Shown here: in pieces, positions 57,206 to 64,000 of the stretch
How positions within the stretch are numbered: position 1 is the stretch's first letter
Layout: each line of letters opens with the position of its first letter
Source of the DNA: Bacteroidales bacterium
GTDB taxonomy: Bacteria > Bacteroidota > Bacteroidia > Bacteroidales > Tenuifilaceae
Reading direction: 5' to 3'
Assembly (NCBI GenBank): GCA_003818205.1
Contig: RPRQ01000003.1
Coordinates: 1 to 64,000, forward strand
DNA length: 64,000 nt
Translations under genes and position numbers: made by a program
The notes under the pieces: generated by a model
Database searches by the model: none
Seen by the model: the letters and a program-made list of their open reading frames with translations, nothing else
Told to the model about the DNA's origin: nothing

Positions 57206-58441
57206 ATGTCACAAACGTCATCGTCGAAGCGGTTAAGGCAAAGTACGTTCAAGCTGAACGCACTGCTCACGATGGCGCAAGCAATTAGTGCCGATTTAAA
57301 AACCGAGAACCTTCTTCAACGATTTAAAACCATTCTCAACGAAGACCTTGGTATAGATAGAGTTCTTTTTTACAAGAAGGAGGAAACGTGGGAGCTCCTG
57401 CTCAAATCTAACTGCCCTGATTCCATCATCGAAAAGATAGATGTTGAGCGTGACCTAATTACCTTTAGCGAAATAACCATAATTAGCACGGTTGAAAGCT
57501 CCGCTTTACAAGAGCTTGACATCATTATCCCTGTAATTCAAAATAACATTCCTTTAGCCTTTATACTTATCGGCGACACCAACGATCAGGAAAAAGGGGT
57601 AAGCGCCTCTATTCGACATTTGAATTTTGTGCAAACGCTCTCGATCATCATCTTTGTAGCCATCGAAAACCTTCGATTATTCTACAAAAGTTTGGAACAA
57701 GAAGCGATAAGGAAAGAGTTAGAGCTTGCATCGAGGATGCAGAACATGCTTATCCCTAGCCCCGAGAGCCTACCCAAAAACGATAAAGTAAAAATTACAA
57801 CGCACTATCAACCTCACTACGAGGTCGGAGGAGATTACTACGATGTAATTGAGCTGAGCCCAACCGAAATAGGATTCTGCATTGCCGATGTTTCAGGAAA
57901 AGGTATTTCAGCAGCTCTTCTGATGTCGAATTTTCAGGCAAACCTAAGAGCTCTTTTCACCCACGAAATTCCCCTTACTAAACTTGCTGAAAAGCTGAAT
58001 GAAAGGGTTATGGCTACTGCGAAAGGAGAAAAATTTATTACCATTTTTATTGGTCGTTACAATCTTCAAAAGCATCATTTAGAGTATATCAATGCGGGAC
58101 ATAATCCACCATTGCTTTACAATAAATTCTCAAAGCAGATCAACCAGCTTACCAGCGGTTGCGTTGGTTTAGGTATGCTCGATGAAATTCCTGTTATGAA
58201 TGTTGGCTCAATACTTATCAATCAGCCATCAAAGCTTATCTGTTTCACCGATGGCCTTGTCGAATTCCTTAGCGATAATAAGATAGAGAATGGAACTAAA
58301 GCGATTGAATCGGATATATCCAACACATTAAGCCTTGGTGAAAATATTGCATATATCATTGAAACCCATAGCCAGCAATCGGAAAACAATAACATTGTGC
58401 TTTTTGATGATATTTCAATTCTAGGACTCGAATTCCTCTAG
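57206..58441 (+). CDS. GAF-SpoIIE (PP2C-type) serine phosphatase
   Basis: A 411-residue cytoplasmic regulator: a GAF-like domain (about 15-165), a short helix (ELELASRMQNMLIP) and a SpoIIE/RsbU-type phosphatase domain (200-411) with HYEVGGDYYDV and IADVSGKGISAALLMS holding the metal-binding acidic residues. Such phosphatases usually dephosphorylate an anti-sigma antagonist. No anti-sigma partner is adjacent. Its stop codon shares the bases CTAG with the stop of the convergent O-antigen ligase gene. Confidence 0.9.
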   Translation: MSQTSSSKRLRQSTFKLNALLTMAQAISADLKTENLLQRFKTILNEDLGIDRVLFYKKEETWELLLKSNCPDSIIEKIDVERDLITFSEITIISTVESSALQELDIIIPVIQNNIPLAFILIGDTNDQEKGVSASIRHLNFVQTLSIIIFVAIENLRLFYKSLEQEAIRKELELASRMQNMLIPSPESLPKNDKVKITTHYQPHYEVGGDYYDVIELSPTEIGFCIADVSGKGISAALLMSNFQANLRALFTHEIPLTKLAEKLNERVMATAKGEKFITIFIGRYNLQKHHLEYINAGHNPPLLYNKFSKQINQLTSGCVGLGMLDEIPVMNVGSILINQPSKLICFTDGLVEFLSDNKIENGTKAIESDISNTLSLGENIAYIIETHSQQSENNNIVLFDDISILGLEFL

Positions 58442-59874
58442 CTCTTCGCATCCCCCTGTTTAAAACGAATATCCATTGCAACGATAAAGGCAATAAAGCC
58501 CCAGAATGGTGCTGCAATTTTATCGGCATCAAGAAAATCATTCAAAACACCGTGAACAGCATAGGTCGCTAACCCTAATAATGACCCGATAATGAGAATT
58601 CTCGTGTTTCTATCATCAACCTTTCGCAAAATATAAAAGCCTCGGTAAAAAACGATAAGTAATATAAGAACATAGCTCACAGCTCCGAATACTCCTGCTT
58701 CGGATAAAAGACCAAGATATTCGCTATGGGCATTGCCCCCTGTTCCTAGGTTTGTGCTAATAATGGTTCTATCGTACGAACGTTGAAAAGGAGCATAGCA
58801 GAACATATACGTGCCAGGCCCCCAGCCGAACATTGGTCTCTCCTCAAACATTCGGGTTGCAGCATTCCATCGGTTAATTCTTTCAAGGTTCGAAGCATCA
58901 GTACTCACGTTCAGGGCTGAATTTAGATGTTCCTTGAGATTTCCGCTCGAATCGGTTGTATTGCTGCTAAGCCATTGCTTTATTTCAAATTGAAAAGTAA
59001 AAAACAGAGCAAGTGTTAAGATAAAGCCTGCCGCAACAATTGAAAATTTAATCCGGATAAACCAAATTAACCAAATCGCCCCAGCTACTAGAATGCTTAA
59101 CCAAGCAGCACGAGAATAGGAAAAAACCAAGGCGAGAAGAAAAAAGATGGAGAGGAGAGTGAATAGGGATTTTTTTAGCCTTGTTTCGACAATAAATATC
59201 AATCCAACGACCAAGGGTATTAAAAAGGCTATTGTAGCCCCGTATGAGGTATGATCGATGAAAAATGGGGTGCATGCTCCGTGCGCCTGTTTCTGATCAA
59301 AAATACCTCTTCCAATATGCTTTATTAGCGTCAGGGAAACTACAATGAATAGCCCTGCAATAAATGCCCAAAGAAAAAATTTGAAATATTTTATATTCGA
59401 CTTGAAAAGGGTATAACCCAGGTAGAAGAACACTCCTATAAACCAAATCCTTACCAATAAATACTTTGTCGATACCAAGGGCATTTCGCTAGGGAAAATA
59501 CAGATCAATAGCCATGATAGGTAAAAGATAATTGACCAAAAAACAGGATGACCTGTTAAATGATGATCAAAGTACCGTTCCTTTATCGATTTAAGAATCA
59601 GCAAAATAAGAATACAAAATATGATGGGTTCGGTAGGAAACCAGAAATCAAAGTCTAAGCCAGGAACAAGCCGATAAAGGGGAACCGATAAAGGAACAAG
59701 AAACACTAAAGTATAGAAAAGCTGCTTAACCGAGAATAGTAATAAGAAGAGAACTATCAGCAGTATGGGCAGCCCATTGAATAAAAATTCCTTTCCTACA
59801 GTAAAATATGCATTTGCAAGAATGAACAGGGTTGAAACCCCAACGATTTCTATTTCGTACCTTCGCTTAAGCAA
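58438..59874 (-). CDS. O-antigen ligase family membrane protein (Wzy/WaaL-like)
   Basis: A polytopic membrane protein of about 478 residues with ten or more hydrophobic segments and a large extracytoplasmic loop (about 270-360) bearing the conserved RxxxW/GPGTY region (MFGWGPGTYMF). These proteins polymerise or ligate polysaccharide. No ATG occurs near the end of the upstream Wzz gene; I choose TTG at 59874, four bases past the Wzz stop. The frame runs open further upstream but overlaps the Wzz gene by 176 bases. With Wzz it forms a two-gene polysaccharide unit without glycosyltransferases. Confidence 0.82.
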   Translation of the reverse strand: MLKRRYEIEIVGVSTLFILANAYFTVGKEFLFNGLPILLIVLFLLLFSVKQLFYTLVFLVPLSVPLYRLVPGLDFDFWFPTEPIIFCILILLILKSIKERYFDHHLTGHPVFWSIIFYLSWLLICIFPSEMPLVSTKYLLVRIWFIGVFFYLGYTLFKSNIKYFKFFLWAFIAGLFIVVSLTLIKHIGRGIFDQKQAHGACTPFFIDHTSYGATIAFLIPLVVGLIFIVETRLKKSLFTLLSIFFLLALVFSYSRAAWLSILVAGAIWLIWFIRIKFSIVAAGFILTLALFFTFQFEIKQWLSSNTTDSSGNLKEHLNSALNVSTDASNLERINRWNAATRMFEERPMFGWGPGTYMFCYAPFQRSYDRTIISTNLGTGGNAHSEYLGLLSEAGVFGAVSYVLILLIVFYRGFYILRKVDDRNTRILIIGSLLGLATYAVHGVLNDFLDADKIAAPFWGFIAFIVAMDIRFKQGDAKS

Positions 59875-59878
59875 CTGT

Positions 59879-60886
59879 TTATTCTTTAGGCTTTGGCATA
59901 AAAAAGTCGGCAATAACGATTGAAAAAACTCCAAAGAGTAGAGCCGAAAGGGTCGATAGAATGATGATGATTGATTTCTTTGGGAATGCCTTTTTATCAG
60001 GAACCGATGCCCAATCAACAACAAATTGGCTTGGAACAGCCTGTGCAGCTTCAATCTGCATGGTTTTTAAACTTGTACCCAAGTCGGTAATCTGAATGGC
60101 TTTATTCAAAATCTCCTCCTTATATCTTACATTCTTGCTACCATAGCGCTTAAGGGGCTCCATCTTCTTCTCGAGCGCCCTAATTGCATCGGTTTGATTG
60201 TTCGCCACGGCCTTCCCATAGGCATCGAACAAACCCTGCGCTTGAGCCTTTACGTTAAATACACCCTGAGCCATTGTACTTGCCAAAGAATCTTCTAAAC
60301 CCTTCATCTCCACGAGCCCCTGTTCATACTGCGCCTCAACAACCATAAGCCCCTTTAATGCTACCTGGGCCTTAATGGATCGCATCAGGCTATCCTCCAG
60401 CGTAACAATGGTATTGGCAATTTCGGCAGCCAGCTCAGGCGATGGATCCATAACCTCAATCTCAACGCTCATGTACTGTGTTGGCCTAAACCGAATATTG
60501 TCGTTATATATGTCATTCACCTTAGTTTTTGCAAACTTCTCGCTTGGACCTACCCCCCAAATAGCCATAAGATCGAGTTTCTTGATGACTAAATCCCTTA
60601 GCGTATTGGAAGAAAGAACCTGAAGCAGCTGCTCCATCTCCTTGCTCTCGCCAAAAACGGTCAATCCCGCCTGAGGGATAGGGCTTAACAATTCCTTCGA
60701 TATTTGATTATCCATGGGAGGATAAATAATTGCCGTAGCCTTAAACTTAGGGGTAATCATAAACGAAGCAATGGTTGAAACAACTATGGCTATTACGCCA
60801 ATCAACAACAAAAGCTTGCGTTTACTCCAAACCAAAATAACGAGATTGGTTGAGTTAAGGTTGAAATCAGTTTCTGTAGATTCCAT
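59879..60886 (-). CDS. Wzz/GumC-like chain-length determinant protein
   Basis: A 335-residue inner-membrane protein with two membrane segments (about 28-48 and 305-327) enclosing a periplasmic helical region (50-295). KRKLLLLIGVIAIVVSTIASF and the proline-containing end (DKKAFPKKSIIIILS) are typical of Wzz. No kinase domain is fused. The start is ATG 60886; a codon upstream is TTG. Directly followed by the O-antigen ligase gene. Confidence 0.88.
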   Translation of the reverse strand: MESTETDFNLNSTNLVILVWSKRKLLLLIGVIAIVVSTIASFMITPKFKATAIIYPPMDNQISKELLSPIPQAGLTVFGESKEMEQLLQVLSSNTLRDLVIKKLDLMAIWGVGPSEKFAKTKVNDIYNDNIRFRPTQYMSVEIEVMDPSPELAAEIANTIVTLEDSLMRSIKAQVALKGLMVVEAQYEQGLVEMKGLEDSLASTMAQGVFNVKAQAQGLFDAYGKAVANNQTDAIRALEKKMEPLKRYGSKNVRYKEEILNKAIQITDLGTSLKTMQIEAAQAVPSQFVVDWASVPDKKAFPKKSIIIILSTLSALLFGVFSIVIADFFMPKPKE

Positions 60887-60936
60887 CAATTATGAGGTAA
60901 AAGGGTTACAAAATTTTGGGCTACAAGAAATCATTC

Positions 60937-60967
60937 GCTAAGCATTGCTAATCCAACAATGCTTAGC
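60937..60967. terminator. Hairpin downstream of tyrS
   Basis: GCTAAGCATTG (60937-60947) and CAATGCTTAGC (60957-60967) form a perfect 11-base stem with a 9-base loop in the 114 bases between tyrS and wzz. The T run is weak in both directions, so it may be a pause or processing site rather than a strong terminator. Confidence 0.6.
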
Positions 60968-61000
60968 ATAATGTTCATGTCTTGTATATAAACAGAAAAT

Positions 61001-62293
61001 TTAGACTACTCGTATAATATTGTAGTTCTTTTTTCCTTTCTGAACCAAAAGATATTTTCCGTTGATCAGCTGATCTGCGTGAATCAACATTTCAGAGTCG
61101 TTCACTTTTTCTTTGTTGATGCTAATTCCACCTCCCTGAACCAATCTACGAAGTTCGCCCTTCGATGCAAAAACAGCTGCGTTTTCAACTGCGAGAATAG
61201 AGAATGCAGTACCCTTTTCAAATATATCTTTTGATACATCAAATGTCGAAACCCCCTCAAAAACTGAAAGAAAGGTATCCTCATCGAGTTTTTTTAAGGT
61301 ATCGGCGGTTGCATTGCCAAAAAGTATTCCTGATGCCTCAACAGCAAGCTGGTAGTCGGCTTCGGAGTGAACCATTGTTGTAACCAATTCGGCAAGTTTT
61401 TTCTGCAATACTCTAAGATGTGGAGCTTGGCTATGCTCAAGAATCAAGGCTTCAACCTCCTGCTTTGTAAGCATGGTAAAAATTTTAATATACTTTGCAG
61501 CGTCATCATCCGAAACGTTAAGCCAAAATTGGTAGAATTTATATGGCGATGTGTAACGAAGATCGAGCCAAACGTTTCCTTGTTCAGTTTTTCCAAATTT
61601 CCCGCCATCGGCTTTGGTGATGAGCGGACAGGTTAAAGCAAATGCCTCACCGCCTGTTTTTCTGCGGATAAGCTCCGTTCCTGTTGTGATGTTACCCCAT
61701 TGATCGGAGCCACCCATCTGAAGTTTACAGCCAAGATCCTGATATAGGAAGAGAAAATCGTATCCTTGAACCAGCTGATAGGTAAATTCCGTAAACGACA
61801 TTCCAGATTTTGCCTCCTCGCCTAGTCGTTTCTTAACTGAGTCTTTCGACATCATGTAGTTAACGGTGATGTGCTTGCCAATATCGCGAATGAAGTTAAG
61901 AAAGCTGTAATCCTTCATCCAATCGTAGTTGTTCACCATTAAAGCCTTATTGGGCTTTTCGGTTTCAAAATCGAGGAAATTGGAAAGCTGTTTTTTAAGG
62001 GCTTCCTGATTACGTCTTAGAGTAGGTTCATCGAGTAGGTTACGCTCCTGCGATTTACCCGATGGGTCACCAATCATACCTGTTGCTCCACCAACAAGAA
62101 CAACAGGCCTGTGACCACAAGCCTGTAAATGTTTAAGCATCATAACCCCCACAAGGTGACCTATATGAAGTGAGTCTGCTGTAGGATCGATTCCTACATA
62201 GGCAGTTGTCATCTCTTTTTTCAACAAATCCTCTGTACCAGGCATGATATCGTGAATCATACCCCTCCACGTTAGCTCTTCTACGAAATTCAT
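61001..62293 (-). CDS. tyrS: Tyrosyl-tRNA synthetase
   Basis: A 430-residue class I synthetase charging tRNA-Tyr. HIGH motif in [10 protein letters not shown] near residue 43, the tyrosine pocket [10 protein letters not shown] near 195, and the KMSKS equivalent KFGKTEQG near 232. The C-terminal S4 domain (about 360-430, [18 protein letters not shown]) binds tRNA. Start set at ATG 62293; the two codons before it begin with TTG. A TATCTTTG element lies at 62311-62318 but without a clear -33 partner. Confidence 0.95.
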   Translation of the reverse strand: MNFVEELTWRGMIHDIMPGTEDLLKKEMTTAYVGIDPTADSLHIGHLVGVMMLKHLQACGHRPVVLVGGATGMIGDPSGKSQERNLLDEPTLRRNQEALKKQLSNFLDFETEKPNKALMVNNYDWMKDYSFLNFIRDIGKHITVNYMMSKDSVKKRLGEEAKSGMSFTEFTYQLVQGYDFLFLYQDLGCKLQMGGSDQWGNITTGTELIRRKTGGEAFALTCPLITKADGGKFGKTEQGNVWLDLRYTSPYKFYQFWLNVSDDDAAKYIKIFTMLTKQEVEALILEHSQAPHLRVLQKKLAELVTTMVHSEADYQLAVEASGILFGNATADTLKKLDEDTFLSVFEGVSTFDVSKDIFEKGTAFSILAVENAAVFASKGELRRLVQGGGISINKEKVNDSEMLIHADQLINGKYLLVQKGKKNYNIIRVV

Positions 62294-62464
62294 AATCAAT
62301 AAAAATTTATCAAAGATAATAATAGTGATTAGAAATTTGTGCTGTAGTAGTTTTCTTATACCAATTTAGAATTTGCTTCATTCCCAAATAAAATTTTGTA
62401 CTTTAACTACCGTAAATAAGAATTTACATGAAAAAAAATGATTTTTATTCTCCTAATATCTTTG

Positions 62465-62555
62465 CAAATAATAGCCAAAGACCAAGTAGTGGTTGGCAAC
62501 TGCCGACCCCCATAAAGGACTTGCACCCTCAAGGCAATATTCATACACGGCGCAC
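62465..62555 (-). mobile_element. Probable 5' fragment of a group II intron
   Basis: On the minus strand, starting at 62555, the sequence opens GTGCGCCGTGTATGAAT, matching the GUGYG 5' boundary of group II introns, and continues with GGGTGCAAGTCC, a stretch typical of domain I. No reverse transcriptase frame or domain V/VI is present, so it is truncated. The 5' boundary lies 5 bases past a terminator-like hairpin, the insertion preference of class IIC introns. Confidence 0.45.
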
Positions 62556-62560
62556 TAGCA

Positions 62561-62587
62561 AAAAGGAATTCGAAGTGAACTCCTTTT
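62561..62587 (-). terminator. Terminator hairpin at the intron insertion site
   Basis: On the minus strand AAAAGGAGTTC (62577-62587) pairs with GAATTCCTTTT (62561-62571) over 11 positions (one G-U) around ACTTC, followed by a T run of five and GC. It overlaps the stop codon of the truncated frame upstream and would be its native terminator. Confidence 0.6.
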
Positions 62588-62685
62588 ATGTTTTGATATT
62601 TTCGTCAGCCATCAAGTATTTCCCTGACAGGTTGCTCTCAAGCAGAGCCTGCTTCCGTTTGGTTGATAAACAAAGATCGAGTTAA
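62586..62685 (-). pseudogene. Truncated C-terminal coding fragment
   Basis: A minus-strand frame, open for about 33 codons to a TAA at 62586, ends LSGKYLMADENIKT. It has no start and begins after an in-frame stop. Its end coincides with a terminator hairpin, which suggests the genuine 3' end of a gene whose upstream part was lost. Family not recognised. Confidence 0.25.
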
Positions 62686-62860
62686 TATTTGCTCATGAAG
62701 TAAAAAGCAAAAAAACAGCACCAATTTTGTCTATTATACTTAAAATATTTTTTTTAATATACAGAAGTATGGTCTGATTTTTGATGTGCTTAATTCTTTT
62801 GTAAAGTCAACTTATCCAAATATTTTGTCTCTTATAATTAATTTATTAAAATACTTAGAA

Positions 62861-63316
62861 ATGAAGAAACTAACTATTACATTCTTAATTGTATTAGTAA
62901 ATACAATTTATGGTTTTTGTCAACCAAAACCTATGGAATCAAATTCTATCCAACCTCAAAACCCTTCTATTATTAACTTTGACAGTGTTTCTAAAAGGTT
63001 AAAACCCTATGTAATTAATAAGACGAATAATGTTCGTTATGTTAAAATTAAAAAAAACATATTAATCCCATCTAACCAAGTCGAAATTAAACTTTTTGTA
63101 GATAAAAATAAAGAATACTTCAATACCATAGAACTAATTGGTAATAGTGGTTATCAAGTTTTATCAAGCGGATGTATTGCTTTTAAAGATATTGTTTTTC
63201 CTTTTAAAGGGCAGGTGAAATTCCATGTAACGGGACAATTTATTATTACAGAATTTATTGATGTTGAGTTCCAAATTAATGAAGCTTGTGGTTGGACAGT
63301 AGAAATTTTTGAGTAG
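62861..63316 (+). CDS. Small secreted hypothetical protein
   Basis: A 151-residue protein; I start at ATG 62861, where MKKLTITFLIVLVNTIYGF is a clear signal peptide, rather than 25 codons upstream. The mature part is beta-rich (IPSNQVEIKLFVDKN, FKGQVKFHVTG, QFIITEFIDVEF) and may form an immunoglobulin-like or TonB-C-like sandwich; two cysteines (in SSGCIAF and NEACGW) might form a disulfide. No family is recognised. Base composition is more AT-rich than in neighbouring housekeeping genes, consistent with recent acquisition. No partner genes are adjacent. Confidence 0.6.
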   Translation: MKKLTITFLIVLVNTIYGFCQPKPMESNSIQPQNPSIINFDSVSKRLKPYVINKTNNVRYVKIKKNILIPSNQVEIKLFVDKNKEYFNTIELIGNSGYQVLSSGCIAFKDIVFPFKGQVKFHVTGQFIITEFIDVEFQINEACGWTVEIFE

Positions 63317-63394
63317 TACTTGTGCTCTTAGCTAGTGCGTACTTGACTTCGTTGAGCTCGTAAATTCGTTTGTAGTCCGTAACATTTATGAACT

Positions 63395-63470
63395 ACCCCA
63401 CCACAAGCGGTCAGGTATTAAAGAGCCTCCGCACAAGGCTAAAATGTGCGCCCCAAGGAGCGGGGAATTA
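63395..63470. repeat. REP-like hairpin doublet
   Basis: Two short G/C hairpins, CCCCACCACAAGCGGTCAGG (about 63397-63416, degenerate) and GCCCCAAGGAGCGGGG (63450-63465), each followed by a TATTA or AATTA tail, lie 30 bases apart between the secreted protein and cvpA. The arrangement is like REP doublets associated with IS200-type (RAYT) transposases in Bacteroidota. Confidence 0.45.
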
Positions 63471-63998
63471 CTAACTATTTACTGGGTCAAAAGTCTCCTT
63501 TAGTTTTGTTTTGATCTCATCGAAGTTTAGATCAGGGAAAATTGATGGTGCAAGTCGTTGAATTGGTCGGTAGAAAAGCGATTTTTCGGCAATATCCTTC
63601 GGTAAAAAGTTCATCTTAACATCTGCCTTTTCGAGTATAACAAGAACAACGCTAAGGATAAATGCTGTTTTCAGCACCCCGAAAACAACACCTAAAATGC
63701 TGTTGGCAAAACCAAGGAATGCCATCTCAAAAATACCCTCTACAATTTTACCAAGAATATGAACAGCAATTACTATTATACCAAAAGTAATGGCAAAGGC
63801 GATAAGGGGTAGATACTCGGTGGTCATATTTAAATGCTCCCTGAGCATATTGGCGGTGTAATCCGAAAATTTTATTGCACCCCAGATACCTAGAAGAAGC
63901 CCTGCCAATGAGGCCAATTCACCAACAAATCCCTTTTTAAAGCCAGCAAACCCAGCAAGTATAAATACTGCAACCAGAATAATATCAACAATAATCAT
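63471..63998 (-). CDS. CvpA family membrane protein
   Basis: A 175-residue protein of the CvpA family with four membrane segments. Typical features are the N-terminal IIVDIILVAVFILAGFAGFKKGFVGEL and GFANSILGVVFGVLKTAFI near residues 95-113. The family is linked to colicin V production in E. coli and to envelope homeostasis; the molecular role is unsettled. The ATG is at 63998, so the gene is complete, but any upstream partner is outside the window. Confidence 0.9.
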   Translation of the reverse strand: MIIVDIILVAVFILAGFAGFKKGFVGELASLAGLLLGIWGAIKFSDYTANMLREHLNMTTEYLPLIAFAITFGIIVIAVHILGKIVEGIFEMAFLGFANSILGVVFGVLKTAFILSVVLVILEKADVKMNFLPKDIAEKSLFYRPIQRLAPSIFPDLNFDEIKTKLKETFDPVNS

Positions 63999-64000
63999 AG

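Larger units (their letters stand above)
62294..62860. other. 567-bp intergenic region with intron and gene remnants
   Basis: Holds, from the tyrS side, an AT-rich stretch, a probable truncated group II intron (about 62465-62555), a terminator-like hairpin (62561-62587) and a short truncated reading frame (62586-62685). A plus-strand frame across 62428-62685 runs through all of these and is not regarded as a gene. Confidence 0.5.

Noticed and set aside
62311-62318. TATCTTTG as a tyrS promoter
   Set aside because: The -7 element is perfect, but no TTTG or TTG lies 19-21 bases upstream, so it is mentioned under tyrS only.
62457-62464. TATCTTTG on the plus strand as a promoter for the region before the secreted protein
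   Set aside because: The -33 position is an A run, and the only nearby frame is spurious.
62428-62685. Plus-strand open frame of 85 codons
   Set aside because: It runs across the intron fragment, a terminator hairpin and a truncated minus-strand frame, has no domain-like composition, and no promoter was found.

Overview
The window looks like the chromosome of an anaerobic or facultative member of the Bacteroidota, most likely the Bacteroidales. Supporting points are the AT-rich sequence, several promoters of the Bacteroides type (TTTG, about 20 bases, TAnnTTTG), few visible Shine-Dalgarno sites, and typical gene families: a UpxY antiterminator, TonB receptor with carboxypeptidase-like plug extension, LytTR two-component pair, DUF3857 transglutaminases, C69 dipeptidase and a CitXG fusion. 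The genus cannot be read from the sequence.

Layout. From 0.1 to 28.2 kb every gene lies on the minus strand. Reading that block from its left end: a GxxExxY protein embedded in repeats; a three-gene peptidase cluster (BNR-repeat lipoprotein, S37-type prolyl peptidase, C69 dipeptidase); a trans-3-hydroxy-L-proline dehydratase with an ornithine cyclodeaminase-family reductase; a seven-gene operon acnB-idh-citD-citE-citF-citXG-citC; an Xaa-Pro aminopeptidase; a glycyl radical enzyme whose residues match trans-4-hydroxy-L-proline dehydratase (HypD) plus its activase; a split LysO-type exporter; enolase; a sugar nucleotidyltransferase; an orphan lipoprotein; and a Yip1 membrane protein. From 28.3 to 39.4 kb come an orphan upxY, rpiB, hemW, a cyclic-nucleotide-sensing histidine kinase, a Cache-HAMP-GAF-PAS sensor, a DUF2797 protein, a pspC-padR-pspC operon and a degenerate subtilase, then tRNA-Gln. 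From 39.7 to 64 kb there are a methyltransferase, a Fic protein with a symmetric operator-like sequence, two DUF3857 proteins, a LytS/LytTR pair, an ICMT-like methyltransferase, a TonB receptor, a TolC/adaptor-tsaB-DUF3108 run, efp, a SpoIIE-type phosphatase, an O-antigen ligase/Wzz pair, tyrS, a probable group II intron remnant, a small secreted protein and cvpA.

How the genes fit together. Two enzyme sets handle the two hydroxyproline isomers of collagen (HypD plus activase for 4-hydroxyproline; a Cys/Thr racemase-fold dehydratase plus a Delta1-pyrroline-2-carboxylate reductase candidate for 3-hydroxyproline), and several neighbours are peptidases, two of them from proline-directed families. 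I infer a collagen or proline-rich-peptide catabolic region. Between the two hydroxyproline sets lies an operon joining aconitase B, monomeric NADP isocitrate dehydrogenase and a complete citrate lyase with its maturation enzymes, but no citrate transporter, which suggests an internal citrate node linking 2-oxoglutarate to acetate and oxaloacetate.

Non-coding content is rich. It includes a short palindrome (CTGCCTACCGGCAGGCAGG) found at three sites, one between 9-base direct repeats and one splitting the arm of an older inverted repeat; REP-like doublets; nested inverted repeats beside enolase; a long structured leader before hypD; and a group II intron 5' fragment abutting a terminator hairpin.
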